Shown piece after piece: positions 34,501 through 47,892 of a DNA stretch of 64,000 nucleotides (position 1 is its first letter; each line of letters opens with the position of its first letter). Below the pieces are notes generated by a model. The model was not told where the DNA came from. It saw only the letters and a program-made list of their open reading frames with translations, and did no database searches. Source of the DNA: Citrus sinensis. Its lineage: Eukaryota; Streptophyta; Magnoliopsida; Sapindales; Rutaceae. The position numbers were made by a program, and so were the translations under genes. Location: NCBI RefSeq assembly GCF_022201045.2, contig NC_068557.1, forward strand, positions 5,828,001 to 5,892,000, read 5' to 3'.

Positions 34501-37500
34501 ATATGCTCAACCCATAAGATGGGTGATATTGGAGTCATCAAAGAAACTAAAAATCTAAAGCATGATCCTCAATCATGTTAGAAAATCGAAGAATTCAACA
34601 ACCAAAAAAAAAAAAATTGCAAGATTGGGTAACAACAAAGTACTTGACACAGATTAAAAAAATCAGAAAAAAATGAAAAATATCAGAAATTTCATATAAG
34701 ATCAAACCATAGGGAATAAAGCATATTGCAAACGCCAATTATTATTTATGGCTAACATTTGTAGCAAAAAGCTCATTTTTTTAGTTAATTTATTTTGAAA
34801 GAGATTTACACTGTCCAATATTTTTTTACATGGAACCTACTTGGTTTGGTACTTTCCAAGTACTTAACTGATCCAGCTGAACAAAAACAACAACTGTCAC
34901 TTTATTTTGCAGCGCATTTTCAACATAGAGTGATACCTTTTTACTCCACAAAAGGGTCCAAAACAACATAAAATCATAGTTCTCTTTACCTCCAAAAGTC
35001 CAGTGATGTTCTGAAATTTTTGCTTATGGTCAGTTACATGTAAAGAGCTTGAGATCAATCCAATGGAAATTGCAGCAGACCACTGGCGGTGTTCATGTTC
35101 ATGCTGAAACAACCAACTTAATAGAAACTTTGAAGCTGTTGATTTAATAGTATGAGCTGACTGAGGCAATACCTGAAAATAGGAAGCAAATCCATAGAAT
35201 CTAATAGTGGCATTGAGCAAAGAACATCAATCATGAATCGGTTATATGATACAGTTACACTGCCACTGGTAACCATACTAAAGTCCATGTCACAGTACCA
35301 GACAAATATTATTGACTGCTTTTAGATTTATTCTGTGGCAGGATTGTTCCCAAAACTGAGCTCTTCTAACCCATTGTGAAATTCTATTAGCACAACAAAA
35401 CTGTAATGAGGAAGTGACACCCTCGTCTTCTGCAGAGCATGGTATTTCACCTTAGGTGGGATTCATTCCCAAAATATAGACGTTCCATTTTCAGGATATG
35501 AGAATACTAAATTCATTACAATAGTTACATTCTCATTGTGCAGATTATCCAACTGTTAATAAAAAAGTGTGGACCAAAGTTGGATTCTGAAATGATGAGA
35601 AAAAGAATTCTTTCATTGATCTCTTACCGAACACAGAGCACCAATAGCCAGTGCAATATTTTCAGCAGATCTAGGCATAGATTCTTCTGCCACTCGCATC
35701 AAAGTCTGCATAATGAGTGGAGAAATAAATTGAATACATTGGACAAAAAATCATTTTTAAACTACTATGATGTACAAACTCAGCACTGTAAAAGCACAAG
35801 ACAATGGTTAACCTTCAAAATATCATTGGCAGCTTTAAAAGTTCTATCTGGCACAATGGATTCTGCTTTAGCATCAATGGACATAATAATAGCTCTGACC
35901 CAGCGTTGCATGAAAAATTTCCATGATTGCAATGAAAGAAGTGCAACAAAAATATTTCTTGAGAGCTGAAACGAAGCCGCTATATCGATCAATGCATTCT
36001 CATATCCAGAAAGTACATTTTGTAATCCCTGAAAACAAAGTAGGCAAATATGACAGCTTAGTGGATCATTGACCATAGAAATTTTGATAAGCACAAAGAC
36101 TTACTCTTGCTTCCCCTTGGTTCCTCAAATCTTTGCGCGTGAAGGAAAGACATAACAGGGCTGCACCAGGTAACTCTCTGGCATAAAATTTCTTGTCTGC
36201 AAATGAAATGCTATAGAGGTTTTATATAAGGGGATTTAGTAGAATAAAAATTTTTCACAATTAGCTATCAAAATGAAAATTCACATTTCCTCACTAGATG
36301 CTTTAAGTTATCGAACAAAACAAGTTATATCTAACCAGTTTCTTTGTTTAAAAGCATATACACAAGCAATCCAAGGAACACATATTTTCTTGCTCTTTCC
36401 GTTGTTGCCTGATTTCAATGAATTTAAACTAATGGTTGAAAATTTTGATCATTTTAAACACATTCGACTTCAGCATAATTAAGTAATCAACTTGAATCAT
36501 CACAAAGTCAAAAAAGATGGAATAAGAACTTATTTTATTGGAAAATTTAAGGATCACCAATCTCATTATTTTTCAGTTATTACTTAATTTAAAAGCTTTA
36601 GCTAATAAGCTAGGGCTCAATAATTGTGGTTGAACCCTTACTAGCACCCCTATAGGCAATGTGGAGGAAAACCCAAACACAGACATAAATGTGCATGTGA
36701 ATACAAATCAGACACAGATATCTACATGATGCAGGGGATCTAAACACTAGATCTTTGCTAGAAAATCATCTCAATGAAATTCAAAACTGCAACTACAAGA
36801 ACAAGAGTTACAGTTAACCCAAAACAATGGTATTAAGCTCCAATATAATCAAGAGGTGGACTCTTGAGTCAATGAATAGTAATATATATATATATATATA
36901 TATGAAGCAGGAATAGTAGTATATTCAGAAAGACATAAATGACAGCTACTGTAAAAGCCTACTAATTATAGGTGCACACAATCATAATTTACCGTAATTA
37001 TTTATTATTATATACAATTTCATTATTATTTTTATTAATGTATATTTATCCTTTACATATAAGGTTTTATGTTTATTTGATATTATTGTTATTTGGATTT
37101 AATTAAATTTAACAAATAATTGTCTTTATACTATACCTGAAGAGAAGATAACCCGAGGAAAAATATCCAGTAATTTCTCAATCTTACTTCCAGGTACTTT
37201 TTTCTCCTTCACGAATCTTCGCCGATTGCTGGTGCAAGTCAACAGAAGGTTTTCAATACGTGGTAATGGAATATTTTCTTTGGCATGTAATGGAGGAAAA
37301 CAGATTGTAGAATACTATTTTTTTACCTATGCTCATGTGTTATAATCTTGACTTGAAATCCTTCCATTGCCCTGAGTACAACTGGGTTTGTCTCTGAAAT
37401 AAGAATCTCAAAGCTCCTTTGCTTGAAATCTAAAATATTTTTATCAATATGTGAGACCTGAGAAAATGTCAATTAATTGAGAGAGGGCCTCAAACAAAAA

Positions 37501-40500
37501 AGCCAAAAACAAACAGAAATGAAGTTGACAGCAAAATTGAACAAGCTGCAAAATATATTTCATTCACTTGTAAATGGCAAGAAGTGATCAAAATAGGAAA
37601 AGTTGCTGAAATAAGATTGTCCAGACATTCAAAAGCTCACCTCATATTGAGTCAAGGCCTCAAAGGCAGAGGCTCTAGCCTTTGCCCATTGTAACTCATG
37701 GCCTAGATGGGTAGTGGTACCAGTATCCCACAAAATCTTCAGAACAGTCCTTGAAGCTTCTGAATAAGCTTCTGCGTCCATTGCTCCCCATCTTAGAAGA
37801 ATGCATAAGCTGCCAATCAACAGAGATTAGCAGGTATTGAAACTTTTTTTTTTAACTTTTACCAAAAGAGATGATGAAAATATTTTAGATGATACACTGA
37901 TTAAAATGGAATAAACCTAGGAGGCAGACTTACCTTGAATTGCACAGAAACAAACAAAGGGGAATAAGAAAACTACGCAGTACAAAGGAGTAATACTTGA
38001 ATAAAACAACACTAGAAACCAAATGTTACAGCAAAAAGAAACTAGAAAGAAATCATTTTTCATATATCAAGGAAGAAGGCCCATTTTGGAGAAAAAAGAA
38101 AGATGTCAGGATGTAAGCTAATCATGTCAATGCATAAGGCTAGCGGCCTAGCACTCCCTCAGTAAACTCACCATGCCCAGGCTAAGTTATGTTTACAAAA
38201 TTGCTGCCCTATTGACTTAATAATCAGTCAGACAAATTCGGTCCATAAATTACTAGTTGATTTCAGGAAATGCTTACCTTTGGGCAAGCATTGGATCCAG
38301 GGAGTAGTCTAGCACGTGCTTTGCAATGACATCCCAGGCAGTATAAAAATCTGGAGCAATAATATTAATATGATAGACAATCAGAACTTCTCCATATGTG
38401 TACATTAATTAAAATCTAGAAATACGCAATTTCAGAATCACCAAAAGCACAAAATAAAGATACAATATTCTTTAAGGTTTCCTGCCCATTCCAACAAATC
38501 AATATACAAAGAAGTTTCTGTATGTTCTTTCTTTTTTATACCCTTTTGATAAGAAAAAGTAAAGATGTTATGTTTATTTTGGAGAGAAACATGCCTATCT
38601 AGGTTAGAGAAAAATGATTTAAGGAAGCCAATTTTCTACAAAATGAATGTAATCGTCCATATAAAAGGATTCATAAAAACTGATGACATTGTCCGTATAA
38701 TCAGGTATTAACTGCAAATTTACTACTATAAACAGGAAGCTTCAAATTAAATCTTCCTGAAATGTGAATGGAGCTAATAGACAAAACAACACAACTTCAA
38801 TGTATGAAGTTTTATCTTTAGCATTTTGGATATAATCAATGTAACTAATTTCTTCTAGCTCTATATGATTGAGGTGATTTGAGAAAAACAAAATTTCCAC
38901 TTCATTCACCAATAAGTTAATATTTTTATTGGCTCCACCTTTCATTCAGGCAAGCAGATGGCTTAACGCATAGAAAACCAGGCAAAATCAATTACTTAAA
39001 GGAGATGTTTAAAATTAGAATCAACATGAAACACAAAGGGAAGATGAATGATGAAAACAAAGCTAGACTGCTCACGATATATAGAAAAATGATTTTACAA
39101 TTCACAAGTTTATTATTCTCAATGAAGGTTGAAAATATGAAAACCTTTTATATCCACAATTAAAAAGGCGGTCACATTTGCAGCTTTAAGTTGCATCTGT
39201 GAAAAAATAACAGAGGCTACCACCCAAAAGAGAAAAAATTGCAGTAATATTCATGGAAAAGAACAATTAACATGTTTCTTGTGAAATGAAGGCTATGTCT
39301 GGTGCTGCAAATTGACAATATTTGATAGTATAGGACAAGATAGAATTAAACTTAGTATTGATGATCTTTTCATCTTTGCAATCATCATCGATAATCAAGT
39401 TGCTGTTGACCAAACAATGAGGAATGAAAGTTCGGCAACCTTAAAATGCAACCATCAAATGAAAACAAATTGAGGTGCACTGCCACCATCTTCAGTGTCA
39501 GCATCAGCTGATCTACACAATGGTAGTCCTAGGGCACCCCAACACGGTTTGATGGTGAAGTTACATGATTTGCGAACTCTTGGTCTTCATTTTTCGGCCA
39601 ACAACAACTTGAACACCAATAATAATTGCATGAATTAGTAGATTGACAATCCAAGTTTACCATGGCACCCACAGAGACTTAAGAAATAGTGGCCAATGCT
39701 AGCGGCTGGCTACCAAACAATGCTACTTTTGTTTTGTTATTAGTTAATTACAAAGGAAAAATACAGAATATAATGATATTTTATTGGTACAATTTGCAAA
39801 AATATTACAATACAGAAAAACCCAAACCCCTATGGGTCTAATTAGTACAGTAACAATGCACTACTTTTCAAAATAATACCAAGCAATCCCTCTCTTTTTA
39901 AAGCCAAATATGGGAGTAATAAAATTTTCATACAATCACATGAAATAGTACTATTATAGAGTGTTGGCACACAAAATGCACCCAACTGTTGGAAGTCATA
40001 GCACAGTAAAGATTACCAATAACATCAGCTTCACAAAGATAAGCAAGGCTCTGTAAACCAAGAGCTTGAATAATTGGATCTCGGCTCTCAATGCAAGCCT
40101 GTCGAGGAGGAAGGAGGGAAGGGAGAGGAGACACCTCAGAATGGCATACATAAGAGAAAGCAAAGACAAAACAATTTTAGGGAAACACCTACCGCAACAG
40201 ACAAGATAAGATCCACTCCCCTATCAGGGTCTTTTCTGCAAACATCATGAATAGAAGCAGCTATGCTTATACAAATGTTTCTCTCAGACTTCAAGTCAAT
40301 GAGCAATTTTGGCTGTAATACTCCCTATATGTTAAGAAAAAAGCATAACCAAAAGACCAAAAAGGAAAAGCGAAAGGAATCAAAGTAACAAGAACTGTAG
40401 TGCATAGAAGGTTTTCAATGCCCTTACAAGCTCTGAGTAGTTAAATAAAACGGTTTTTACTAAGACTTTAGGAATAAAGTCAGTAAGCCAAGCTGAGGAA

Positions 40501-43500
40501 AATGTCTCAAGAACATTCTACTCCCCAAGATAAGCTTACCTTTAAAAGCAGTAATTCAAACTCAAATAGCCAATCAAGCCACAATATGAAAAATTTCAAG
40601 TAATTTTAGGTATCTGAGGATGACACTCAAACAAGCTTCAACATGATTGACTACGTTGAGGCAACAGGAATCTCAAAACTTACTTGCAAACTCCCAAAGG
40701 CGCGATCATTGATCTCCCAGGTCTGACAGAGCAAGCGAGTGGCTGTAGCATATAAAACTCTGGATAGTATATAAAGGACTGCTGTTACTTGATGAAAACA
40801 CTTATTAATCAAAACAACAATTTAAAGATTCATTAAAATAATATAGTTAATGAAACAAGAATGGTAGCAGGATTCAATGACTATAACAGTTCATCCATTA
40901 TGAGTGCATACGGCTTTGCATTTTTATGCAGCATTGGCAAGATGGTTTGAACTACAAGAGGAATCATGACGGACTGTGAAGCAATTGATGGAAGCATTCC
41001 CAAAAGCTTTGGCTGCAAGAGTAGTTGAAAAACTTTTCTTATTTCACTAACTGTGACAAAAAATCAGGAGCAAAAAAGAAAAGCTAATTATGCATTGTTT
41101 TAAATTCAATAACTTTTCTTATTTCACTAACTGTGACAAAATAACAGAAGCAAAAAAGAAAAGCTAATTATGCATTGTTTTAAATTCATGACACATGATT
41201 TGAATGCATAAAAGGAAACCTCACCAACTTATTCTGGCACACAACATCTTTTCTGGTGAACATATTACTGTAAAACAAAATGGCCAGCAACAATGGAACT
41301 CCCAGTTTAGGATCCATCTTGCCAACAGTAGCGAAAGCATCTACAGCAGAACTTCCCAATGATGGATGTATCACCAAAACACTGGCAATGGCACCAAGTA
41401 ACATGGACATTTCTACATCGACAAATACAGCAAATAATGCATAACTTTAATGTAATTTAGTGTCATAGACAGATACAAAAATCTCATTCTTAGCTATTAC
41501 ATAATACAAATGACAGAATTATCAATACTATACCAGTAGATAAAGCCTCTTGAGATGCAGAGACAGGTAGGGAGGATTTTTTGCTATCAATAATGCATAG
41601 CAAAAGTTCTCTTAGTTGAGAAGTCCAAGGTCCTGGCCCTTCATCCATTTCTTCGATGCGATAATTTCCTGTTGAAATCAAACTGAGAAAGAAAGAACCT
41701 GATGTCGAATTTTGATCCTGCAATGTATAAAATGAAAAGATCCAAGAAAGCCTCAATTGCAACTCTAGCAAGGAGAACAGACTTTCAAAATTAACGGTTT
41801 ATTAAAGTAAACAAAGAAACAAGCTCAGATCTAAGTTTATAGAATAAACCTGAAACCATAGATTTTTCAAAAGCCTAAAAATAATAGATCCAAATCCAAT
41901 GATGGATGGATTCCCTGCATTCATGGCCACTTCCATCTTTGGTGCTGCCAACAATTTCACCAAAAGCTTCTCCAACAAAACAAGCAAATCACTTGCCACT
42001 CCTTTAACTGACTTAGAAGGTGACGACATAAGGTTTAGGATGGGAAATATCAACAATAGCTCCTCACTAAGATCACATGTAGCTCCACCAAACCCATATT
42101 CTGCAAAAGAGAGTGACTTAGTGAAAATGCAGTAAAGCATTCAAATAGATTAGCAAACCAAAGAGAAAATGATGCAAGATTATCTGTCAAAATCCACGGG
42201 GGAAGTAAAAAGAAGTGAACTGATAGTCATCTTGTATCTCATTTAAGAAGCAGAGCACAAGACCAGAAGGTTCAGTTTTTTTGTTGGTAAATATCAAAAC
42301 AATAGCAGCAACAATAAAACTAGAAACCTTTATAAAAAAAAATAAAACCAGATAAAGTGGTAACCTTTCTTAAATACCTGCAAAGCTTCTATAATATCAA
42401 GCAAATGTAATACCCTAATTGAATGGTACATGTTTTAGCCCATTTTTGGTGAGCTAAAACATTAGAGAAGATTTGTTCTTCAGATGTTTTGGGGACAACT
42501 AAAAATCTTCCTCTAAAGGTATTTATGGAGTGGATAGGTGTTTCAAAGACCTGCAAAAGAGAATAACATTAAAAGTCGACGGCGGAATGACCGGCAACGG
42601 CACTCCAACAATCAAATTAGGCTATTGCAAAAAAGAAGAAAGCATAGCTTTACGAAAAGTAATGGTGTTTAGAAGATGAAGAATGAAGAAGATGCTTGTG
42701 TTTCCTATAAACATGACCTTTTCATACGGGGTGCCCCTAGGGGTGTCATCGAGTCCATTTGGATATGTGGGAGAGATTTATTAGTCTATCCCCTTCTTAG
42801 GTAGGGTACGTACGATGTTACTTGTGCTTTATATTCAAATATTAGGGCCATTGGGATATTTCTCCTTGTTGGACAAGTATAGTCTCCAATTTCTAGCTTC
42901 TGTGAGTTTGCTGAGAATCAAAATTACTTTATAAGCAGCATGCTTTTGTTGGATTCTCAGGTAAATCAGAAAGTCATGTGCTCTCTGATCCTTTAGGGCT
43001 AGTCATGCCCAATAATCTCCTTAGGATCACTACATAAGGTGCTATCCCTTACATCAACATATAACGATTTGGTTTACTTGGAGAGGAGGTGATTTGTTGG
43101 AACAAGCTTATTGATGTATAAAGTGAGTTGTCTAAAATGCAATGGAAACCTTGTCACATCATAGATAGGAGAAAATTTAAAGCTGAATTTGGAGAGAGAA
43201 AGACAAACTCTCAAACCTAGTATGGTTTAATTCAACTTTGTGGTCCATGTTCTCTTCCATTATCTACTCAATGTCACTTTAGATATTTTCTATATTTTTA
43301 AAGAGCTCTAAGGCCTTGAAGAACGAATGAAATGTGTCCTTCCTATAATGGAGGCTTCCTTTTTTTAGACACGTGACATCCTCATATAGGCTTATGAAAT
43401 TAACCTTCAATAATATTCTCGAGTTTTCTTTAGAAATGAGGTGAAGGAGACTAAATACTTTGATAGTATGTGTCATTCCCCCTTTTTCATTCTCTTAACA

Positions 43501-46500
43501 AAGGAAGAATGTCTATTCGAGAAAAGGTATGTGTGAAAAAATAGGCAAGGCAAGTTTTTAGGGAAGGCATGCATGACTTAAATTAGAAGTGCTGATGTGG
43601 CGCATTTATGTCTGCAAACATTTAGGTGGGATATGAAGAGTTTTAGAGAAGTGAGAGAGGTAGAAGGCCTTCATTCTTGAAAGAATGGATGAAAAAGAAT
43701 TGGCCTCAAGGTTAAGAGCCAAATGGAACTTTTTAGGGTGCCGCAATCACCCAAGGGACATATTTTCTCCAATGATTTTAGATCACAAAAATGTGATAAA
43801 ACATTTTACACCACCTACGCGGGTTCTCCATGGCTTCTTCAGGCTCGGGAAGCCTAAGTTCAACGCAGGAAGGAATCTTATACCGATGTCTAAGATGATC
43901 TAATTCAGCCGAAGTCATCCACTTGGGGTTCTTAACAACTGGCTTCTTAGTTTTTTCGGGTTGACCGGTTAGCAAGCATCAATAGAAGCTTTAGAGGAGC
44001 TTCTTGAGAAGTACATTTCTGCACCAGGGGAGGACTTAATAGGCTGGTTTTGAGGGCTCTTTTCTTTTTAGAGGGAAGAGTACGCACTCAACTGAAAAAT
44101 AAGGTCCAGGATCTCAATGTCGTCATCCTCATCTTTGGATTGATTGCCAATCTTGAGAAAGGGTCCTCAGCATAAAGAGAAGTCTTGCCCTCTGACCTAC
44201 TGTTGCCTAGAGACTCCCTAGAAACCTCAAGTTTTTATTTCTCAAGAAAAAGAAATTGAAGGAGAGCGATAAGGTTTGTAAGAGAACGGGATCCACCACT
44301 TACACAGTGGTTAATAGGGTGTTTCTACCCCTTAAATCTCAACCATCTATTTTCAAAACAAGGTTTGTCTATTGTAGGGAGCATCTTTTGAAAAACGAGG
44401 CGAAGCTCTTCATATTCTGCCTAAAAATTCACAGACATAAATATACCATGTCAGCACTCCCAATTTGAGATACGCATGCCTCCTCTGAGAACATACATTG
44501 CCTACTGTCTCTCAAATAGACACTCCTCCATTGTTAAGAGGAGGAAAAAGAGACAACGACATGTACCATCAAAAGTAAATAGTCTTTTTCATTTCATTCC
44601 TTGACAAAGAATACTAGGAGGATATTGTTGAAAGTTAATTTCAAAATCTATATAAGGATGCCACATATCTTGAAAAAGAAGGTCAAGAAGCCTCTATCAT
44701 AAGAATGACACATTTCGTTCGTTCGTCAAGGCCTTACAACTTTTTAGGGATATGGAAAATATCTAAAATAGCACTGAATAGATAAAGAAACAAAAAGGTG
44801 ACCACAAAGTTGATCTAGGCCATACTAAGTTTTAAAGTTTGTTTTTCTCTCTCCAAAACTAACTCTAAACTATCTCCTACCCATAATGTACAAGAACTCT
44901 ATTACATTTTAGACAACTCACTTCATGTACCAATGGGCTTGCTCCAACTAATCACCCTCCTCTTCAAGCAAAGCCTAAACGATTACCTGCTAGTGAAAGA
45001 GATAATATCTTAACTAGTGGTTCCAAGGAGACCATTGGACGTGACCAACCCCCTAAGAATAAAAGAGCATCTGATTTGTCTGAGGTACCTGGGGATCCAA
45101 CAAAGAATACCACCTCATAAAGTAATCTTGGTCCCCACTGAACTCATAGAAGCCACTAATTGGGAGACTACACGTTTCTAACAAGGAGAAATATCCCAAC
45201 GACCCCCCAATATTTGAATATTAGGCACAAGTATCATTATATCTCTACTTTAGTAAGAATTAGACTAATAGATCTCTCTCACATGTCCAAATGACTCAAA
45301 GGTGCCCCTAAAAAGGTCAAATTATAAGTAAGATAGGTATCTTATTCATTTTTCATCATCTAAACACTATTTCTCTTTAGTAACTTCAGGGCTTTCGTCT
45401 GTTTTTGCACTAGCTTAATTTGATTATCAAAGTACCGTCATTGGTCATCTCGATGTCAACTTCTGATGGTATTCTCTTCTTTAGACTACTGAAAAAACTA
45501 CCCACTCCATAAAAGCCCTAAGAGGAAGCTTTTCAATCGTCCCCTAATCATCTAAAAGACAAATCTTGTCTAATGTTTTAACTAACCACAAATGGGCTAA
45601 AATAGTAAAACATGTTCATTAGCTGAAGTTAATGATTATTTGCGCATTAAAAAGTAACCTAGCAACTTAGAACCCAAATATTATAATAACCCATACTAAG
45701 TCATATGTAATAGTAGAATTCTGTGCTAAGAATGCTATGAACCATAGTAGCTATGACAACGGAATCATCAAAGAGATTTGGAAACATACCATTTTCACTC
45801 TTCCAGTTTATGAGGAATAGAAGAAATTTCAATATACACAGCTGTTCATGTTCAAGCTCTGAATCAATGAGGATTGAAAATAAATAAAGTATCACTGAGG
45901 ACAATTCAGGCTTATATTGCAACCTTAGCTCAAATTGGGCAACCAATACGTGCTTCAATACTTCAACTATGTGCTCAACGCCACCAGACTGTTTGAAAGG
46001 AGATGTATAGAGTGAAAGCACAGTTCCTAACAGTTCCATGCCGCTCATTTGGGCCTCAGTCACTAGCTGTTAACATGAATGGTAAACAAAATAGCTTTAA
46101 ACGACAGTAGAAACAAAATTGAACTAATAAATAGCGCTTTAATTAAACTCATTTTTCTAATCCCATAACAGCACTAAAGCGACAATAAAAGTTGACCATG
46201 GTAGAGTCACTATAAACTGTCAGTGACACAATAAGTTATAAGAATAAGAACATACCAATCCATTTGATACCAAGTGTCTCAACACCACTATATATGAGTC
46301 AACCATGCAATCCAAGACAAATTCAAGATTCCTTTGTTCCTGAAAATTTGAGCACCTTATAACCATTACGTTGCAGAGAAGCCATTAATGTAAACTTCAA
46401 GTAGCCATTTCACTGAAAAATAATAGCCATCACTGCCGATAAAGAAAATGGAACTTTTCCTTCAAGTAAACTTACTTTTGAATTCTTGAGGGGCAAATAT

Positions 46501-47564
46501 TCAAGGCAGCCTCTTAAGACCTCGAAAACTGGCAGTGCATCACTAGGAAATGAACAACAGAGCGATGCTACTGATGATACCAACTGCCTCACAAACAAAG
46601 ATGACAAAGAATCCGAAAATGGCATTCGTAAAATCGAGAAATTGAAAAAGGGCCTCAAGAATTCACAAACTTCCACCATTCCCAAATGCTTATTTTGTGT
46701 CATAAATAACAAAACTTGTTGGACTAGCTCAGTATGAACCTCATTTCGGCTTGATAGAATCTGCAATTCATGAATGAAAATATAGCATAAAAATTGAAAA
46801 CAGTAAACTTCAATTTTCAAATTCTTCAACACTGCCAGTAATCAATAGAAATAAATTTACTCCAACTTAACTTTAATTGTTTTAATCACTTACAAATGCT
46901 TGCTCTGTAATGTAAATTAAATTCTAGAACCAAAAATCACAAAAACAATGTCCATAATGTGATTATATAACCGACAATCCTCCAACGTAATCAAATACTT
47001 CAAAATCAAAGGAACTGGAAGGAAACTAATTTAAAAACTAGAAAAGATTTTAAATTCGTCAAATTCTTTCCACATAACATTTAAAAGCAAAGGCAACTGC
47101 ATTTCCCAAAATCAAAAAGACAGTATTCATAATTTAAATTTAAATTATGTTTAAAATTCTCTCCATCTCACCTTAATAAACGGATGATTCTCTGTGGCCC
47201 CAAACTTCCACGACCCATTGAACCTCTCAAACCCGAGCCGAACAAGGTACCCCAGTGCTTTAACAAACAATGTAACAAATTTTGGATCGGATCCTTCAAG
47301 AGCTGACTGGAGCTCTAACAATCCGAGAGAGAGGTCGAATTTCGAGTCTGCGACGAGACGGCAAAACTCGCGCACCGTTTGGTCGACGACAGCGGGAGAA
47401 GAGGAGTTAAGGCACTGAGTGATTGCGTCTCTTCCGGGTTCTGAATCGGGTCCCAAATGGGCCGGTGATGTCCGGAGCTTCGAGAAGATTGAAACTACCG
47501 CGAATTTTTGAAGCGAAGGTTGCGGTACTCGTGCTTTCTCGAGTAGAGGAGAGTAAGAGTCCAT
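28559..47564 (-). CDS. RST1: RST1 (RESURRECTION1), focadhesin-like exosome/SKI cofactor
   Basis: I joined 25 exons, all phase-compatible, 5,571 nt, 1,856 aa (Arabidopsis RST1 is about 1,840). On the minus strand: 47564-47172, 46760-46476, 46339-46256, 46066-45790, 42100-41850, 41717-41534, 41412-41225, 41012-40912, 40759-40684, 40324-40193, 40098-40017, 38350-38278, 37809-37641, 37457-37327, 37228-37137, 36196-36105, 36028-35813, 35705-35628, 35172-34990, 33608-32718, 32586-32290, 30866-30207, 29945-29795, 29459-29341, 28924-28559. The N terminus ([17 protein letters not shown]), [16 protein letters not shown] and [12 protein letters not shown] are family signatures. It is an all-helical HEAT-like protein (DUF3730). 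RST1 with RIPR links the cytoplasmic exosome to the SKI complex, limits siRNA from endogenous mRNAs, and affects wax and embryo development. No stop or frameshift seen. Confidence 0.93.
31198..31419. mobile_element. 222-bp foldback MITE in an RST1 intron
   Basis: Begins TTAGTGCATGTTTGGAATTG and ends with the reverse complement of TTAGTGCATGTTTGGGATTG. The inverted arms extend about 80-90 bp each, including CAAATAATTACTTAxTTGAC and CCCAAATTATG. It lies in the intron between exons 21 and 22. The GCATGTTTGG terminus recalls Harbinger/Tourist-type MITEs, but the expected target duplication is not evident. Confidence 0.75.
34313..34675. repeat. ~203-bp period tandem duplication in an RST1 intron
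   Basis: AAGATGGGTGATATTGGAGT ... TTGACACAGA occurs from 34313 and again from 34516, diverged but collinear over about 150 bp. It lies between exons 19 and 20 of RST1. Confidence 0.75.
36876..36903. repeat. (TA)n microsatellite
   Basis: A pure TA run of about 28 bp in an RST1 intron between exons 15 and 16; likely length-polymorphic. Confidence 0.8.
41031..41187. repeat. 80-bp tandem duplication in an RST1 intron
   Basis: AACTTTTCTTATTTCACTAA ... GCATTGTTTTAAATTCA is present at 41031 and again at 41111, nearly identical. It is intronic, between exons 7 and 8. Confidence 0.85.
42427..45616. mobile_element. Giant foldback element (~1.2-kb inverted arms) in RST1 intron 4
   Basis: Arm 1 is about 42427-43647 and arm 2 about 44401-45616, inverted and collinear over their whole length with moderate divergence. 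Matching landmarks are ACATGTTTTAG/TTTTAGCCCATTT, GATATTTCTCCTTGTT, AGTGAGTTGTCTAAAATG, AAGGCCTTGAxGAACGAA, GAGGCATGCG/AAGGCATGCA, and AATATGAAGAGCTTCG/GATATGAAGAGTTTTAG. The roughly 750-bp centre carries a decayed minus-strand PF04195-like piece. Long terminal inverted repeats suggest a Mutator-like or foldback transposon. Two copies of one element in inverse orientation is the alternative. No clean target duplication was found. The flanking exons 4 and 5 splice in phase across it. Confidence 0.8.
43778..43975 (-). pseudogene. Remnant of 'putative gypsy-type transposon' (PF04195-like) domain
   Basis: The minus-strand reading [20 protein letters not shown] continuing to [16 protein letters not shown] resembles the N terminus of the plant transposon-associated domain PF04195 (DLDRLRxRYxIPxxVxLRLPxPxE). 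The frame is closed soon after by a stop at the position of YHIFVI. It is the core of the foldback element in RST1 intron 4. Confidence 0.6.
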
Positions 47565-47892
47565 TGTTGGTGCGTCAATGAGAGTGATCCCTCAGTGCGA
47601 CTGTGCGAGAGAAAAAGAAGAGAAGGAAGCATGTTACAGCTAGTCTGCTACACATGTAAGCTAGTAGGCCGCGAAATAGAATGGACCTATTAATACAAAT
47701 GGACAAAATTACAGGATTATTTCGAAAAAAACAAAAAAAGGGATATATATGATAATATCCAAACAAACTTTCCGCAATACGTTGTCGTTTGGATCCCACA
47801 GTCAATTTTTCCCTTCTCTTTCAACTCAGGTTCTAACGTTCTCTGGTTTTGTCAAATTCTGAAGCCTCTCTTCCATTACAAGTGAAACATCA
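47565..47892. promoter_or_regulatory. 328-bp head-to-head intergenic promoter region (RST1 / APRF1)
   Basis: The start codons of RST1 (minus, 47564) and the WD40 gene (plus, 47893) face away from each other across only 328 bp, which must also hold both 5'UTRs. No clear TATA box lies on either side. This fits a compact bidirectional promoter of two housekeeping-like genes. Confidence 0.7.

Noticed and set aside
43685..43903. 72-aa plus-strand ORF in the foldback element
   Set aside because: Antisense shadow of the PF04195-like minus-strand remnant.
42427..45616. LTR retrotransposon with two LTRs
   Set aside because: The long repeats are inverted relative to each other, not direct, and no gag-pol of useful length is present.
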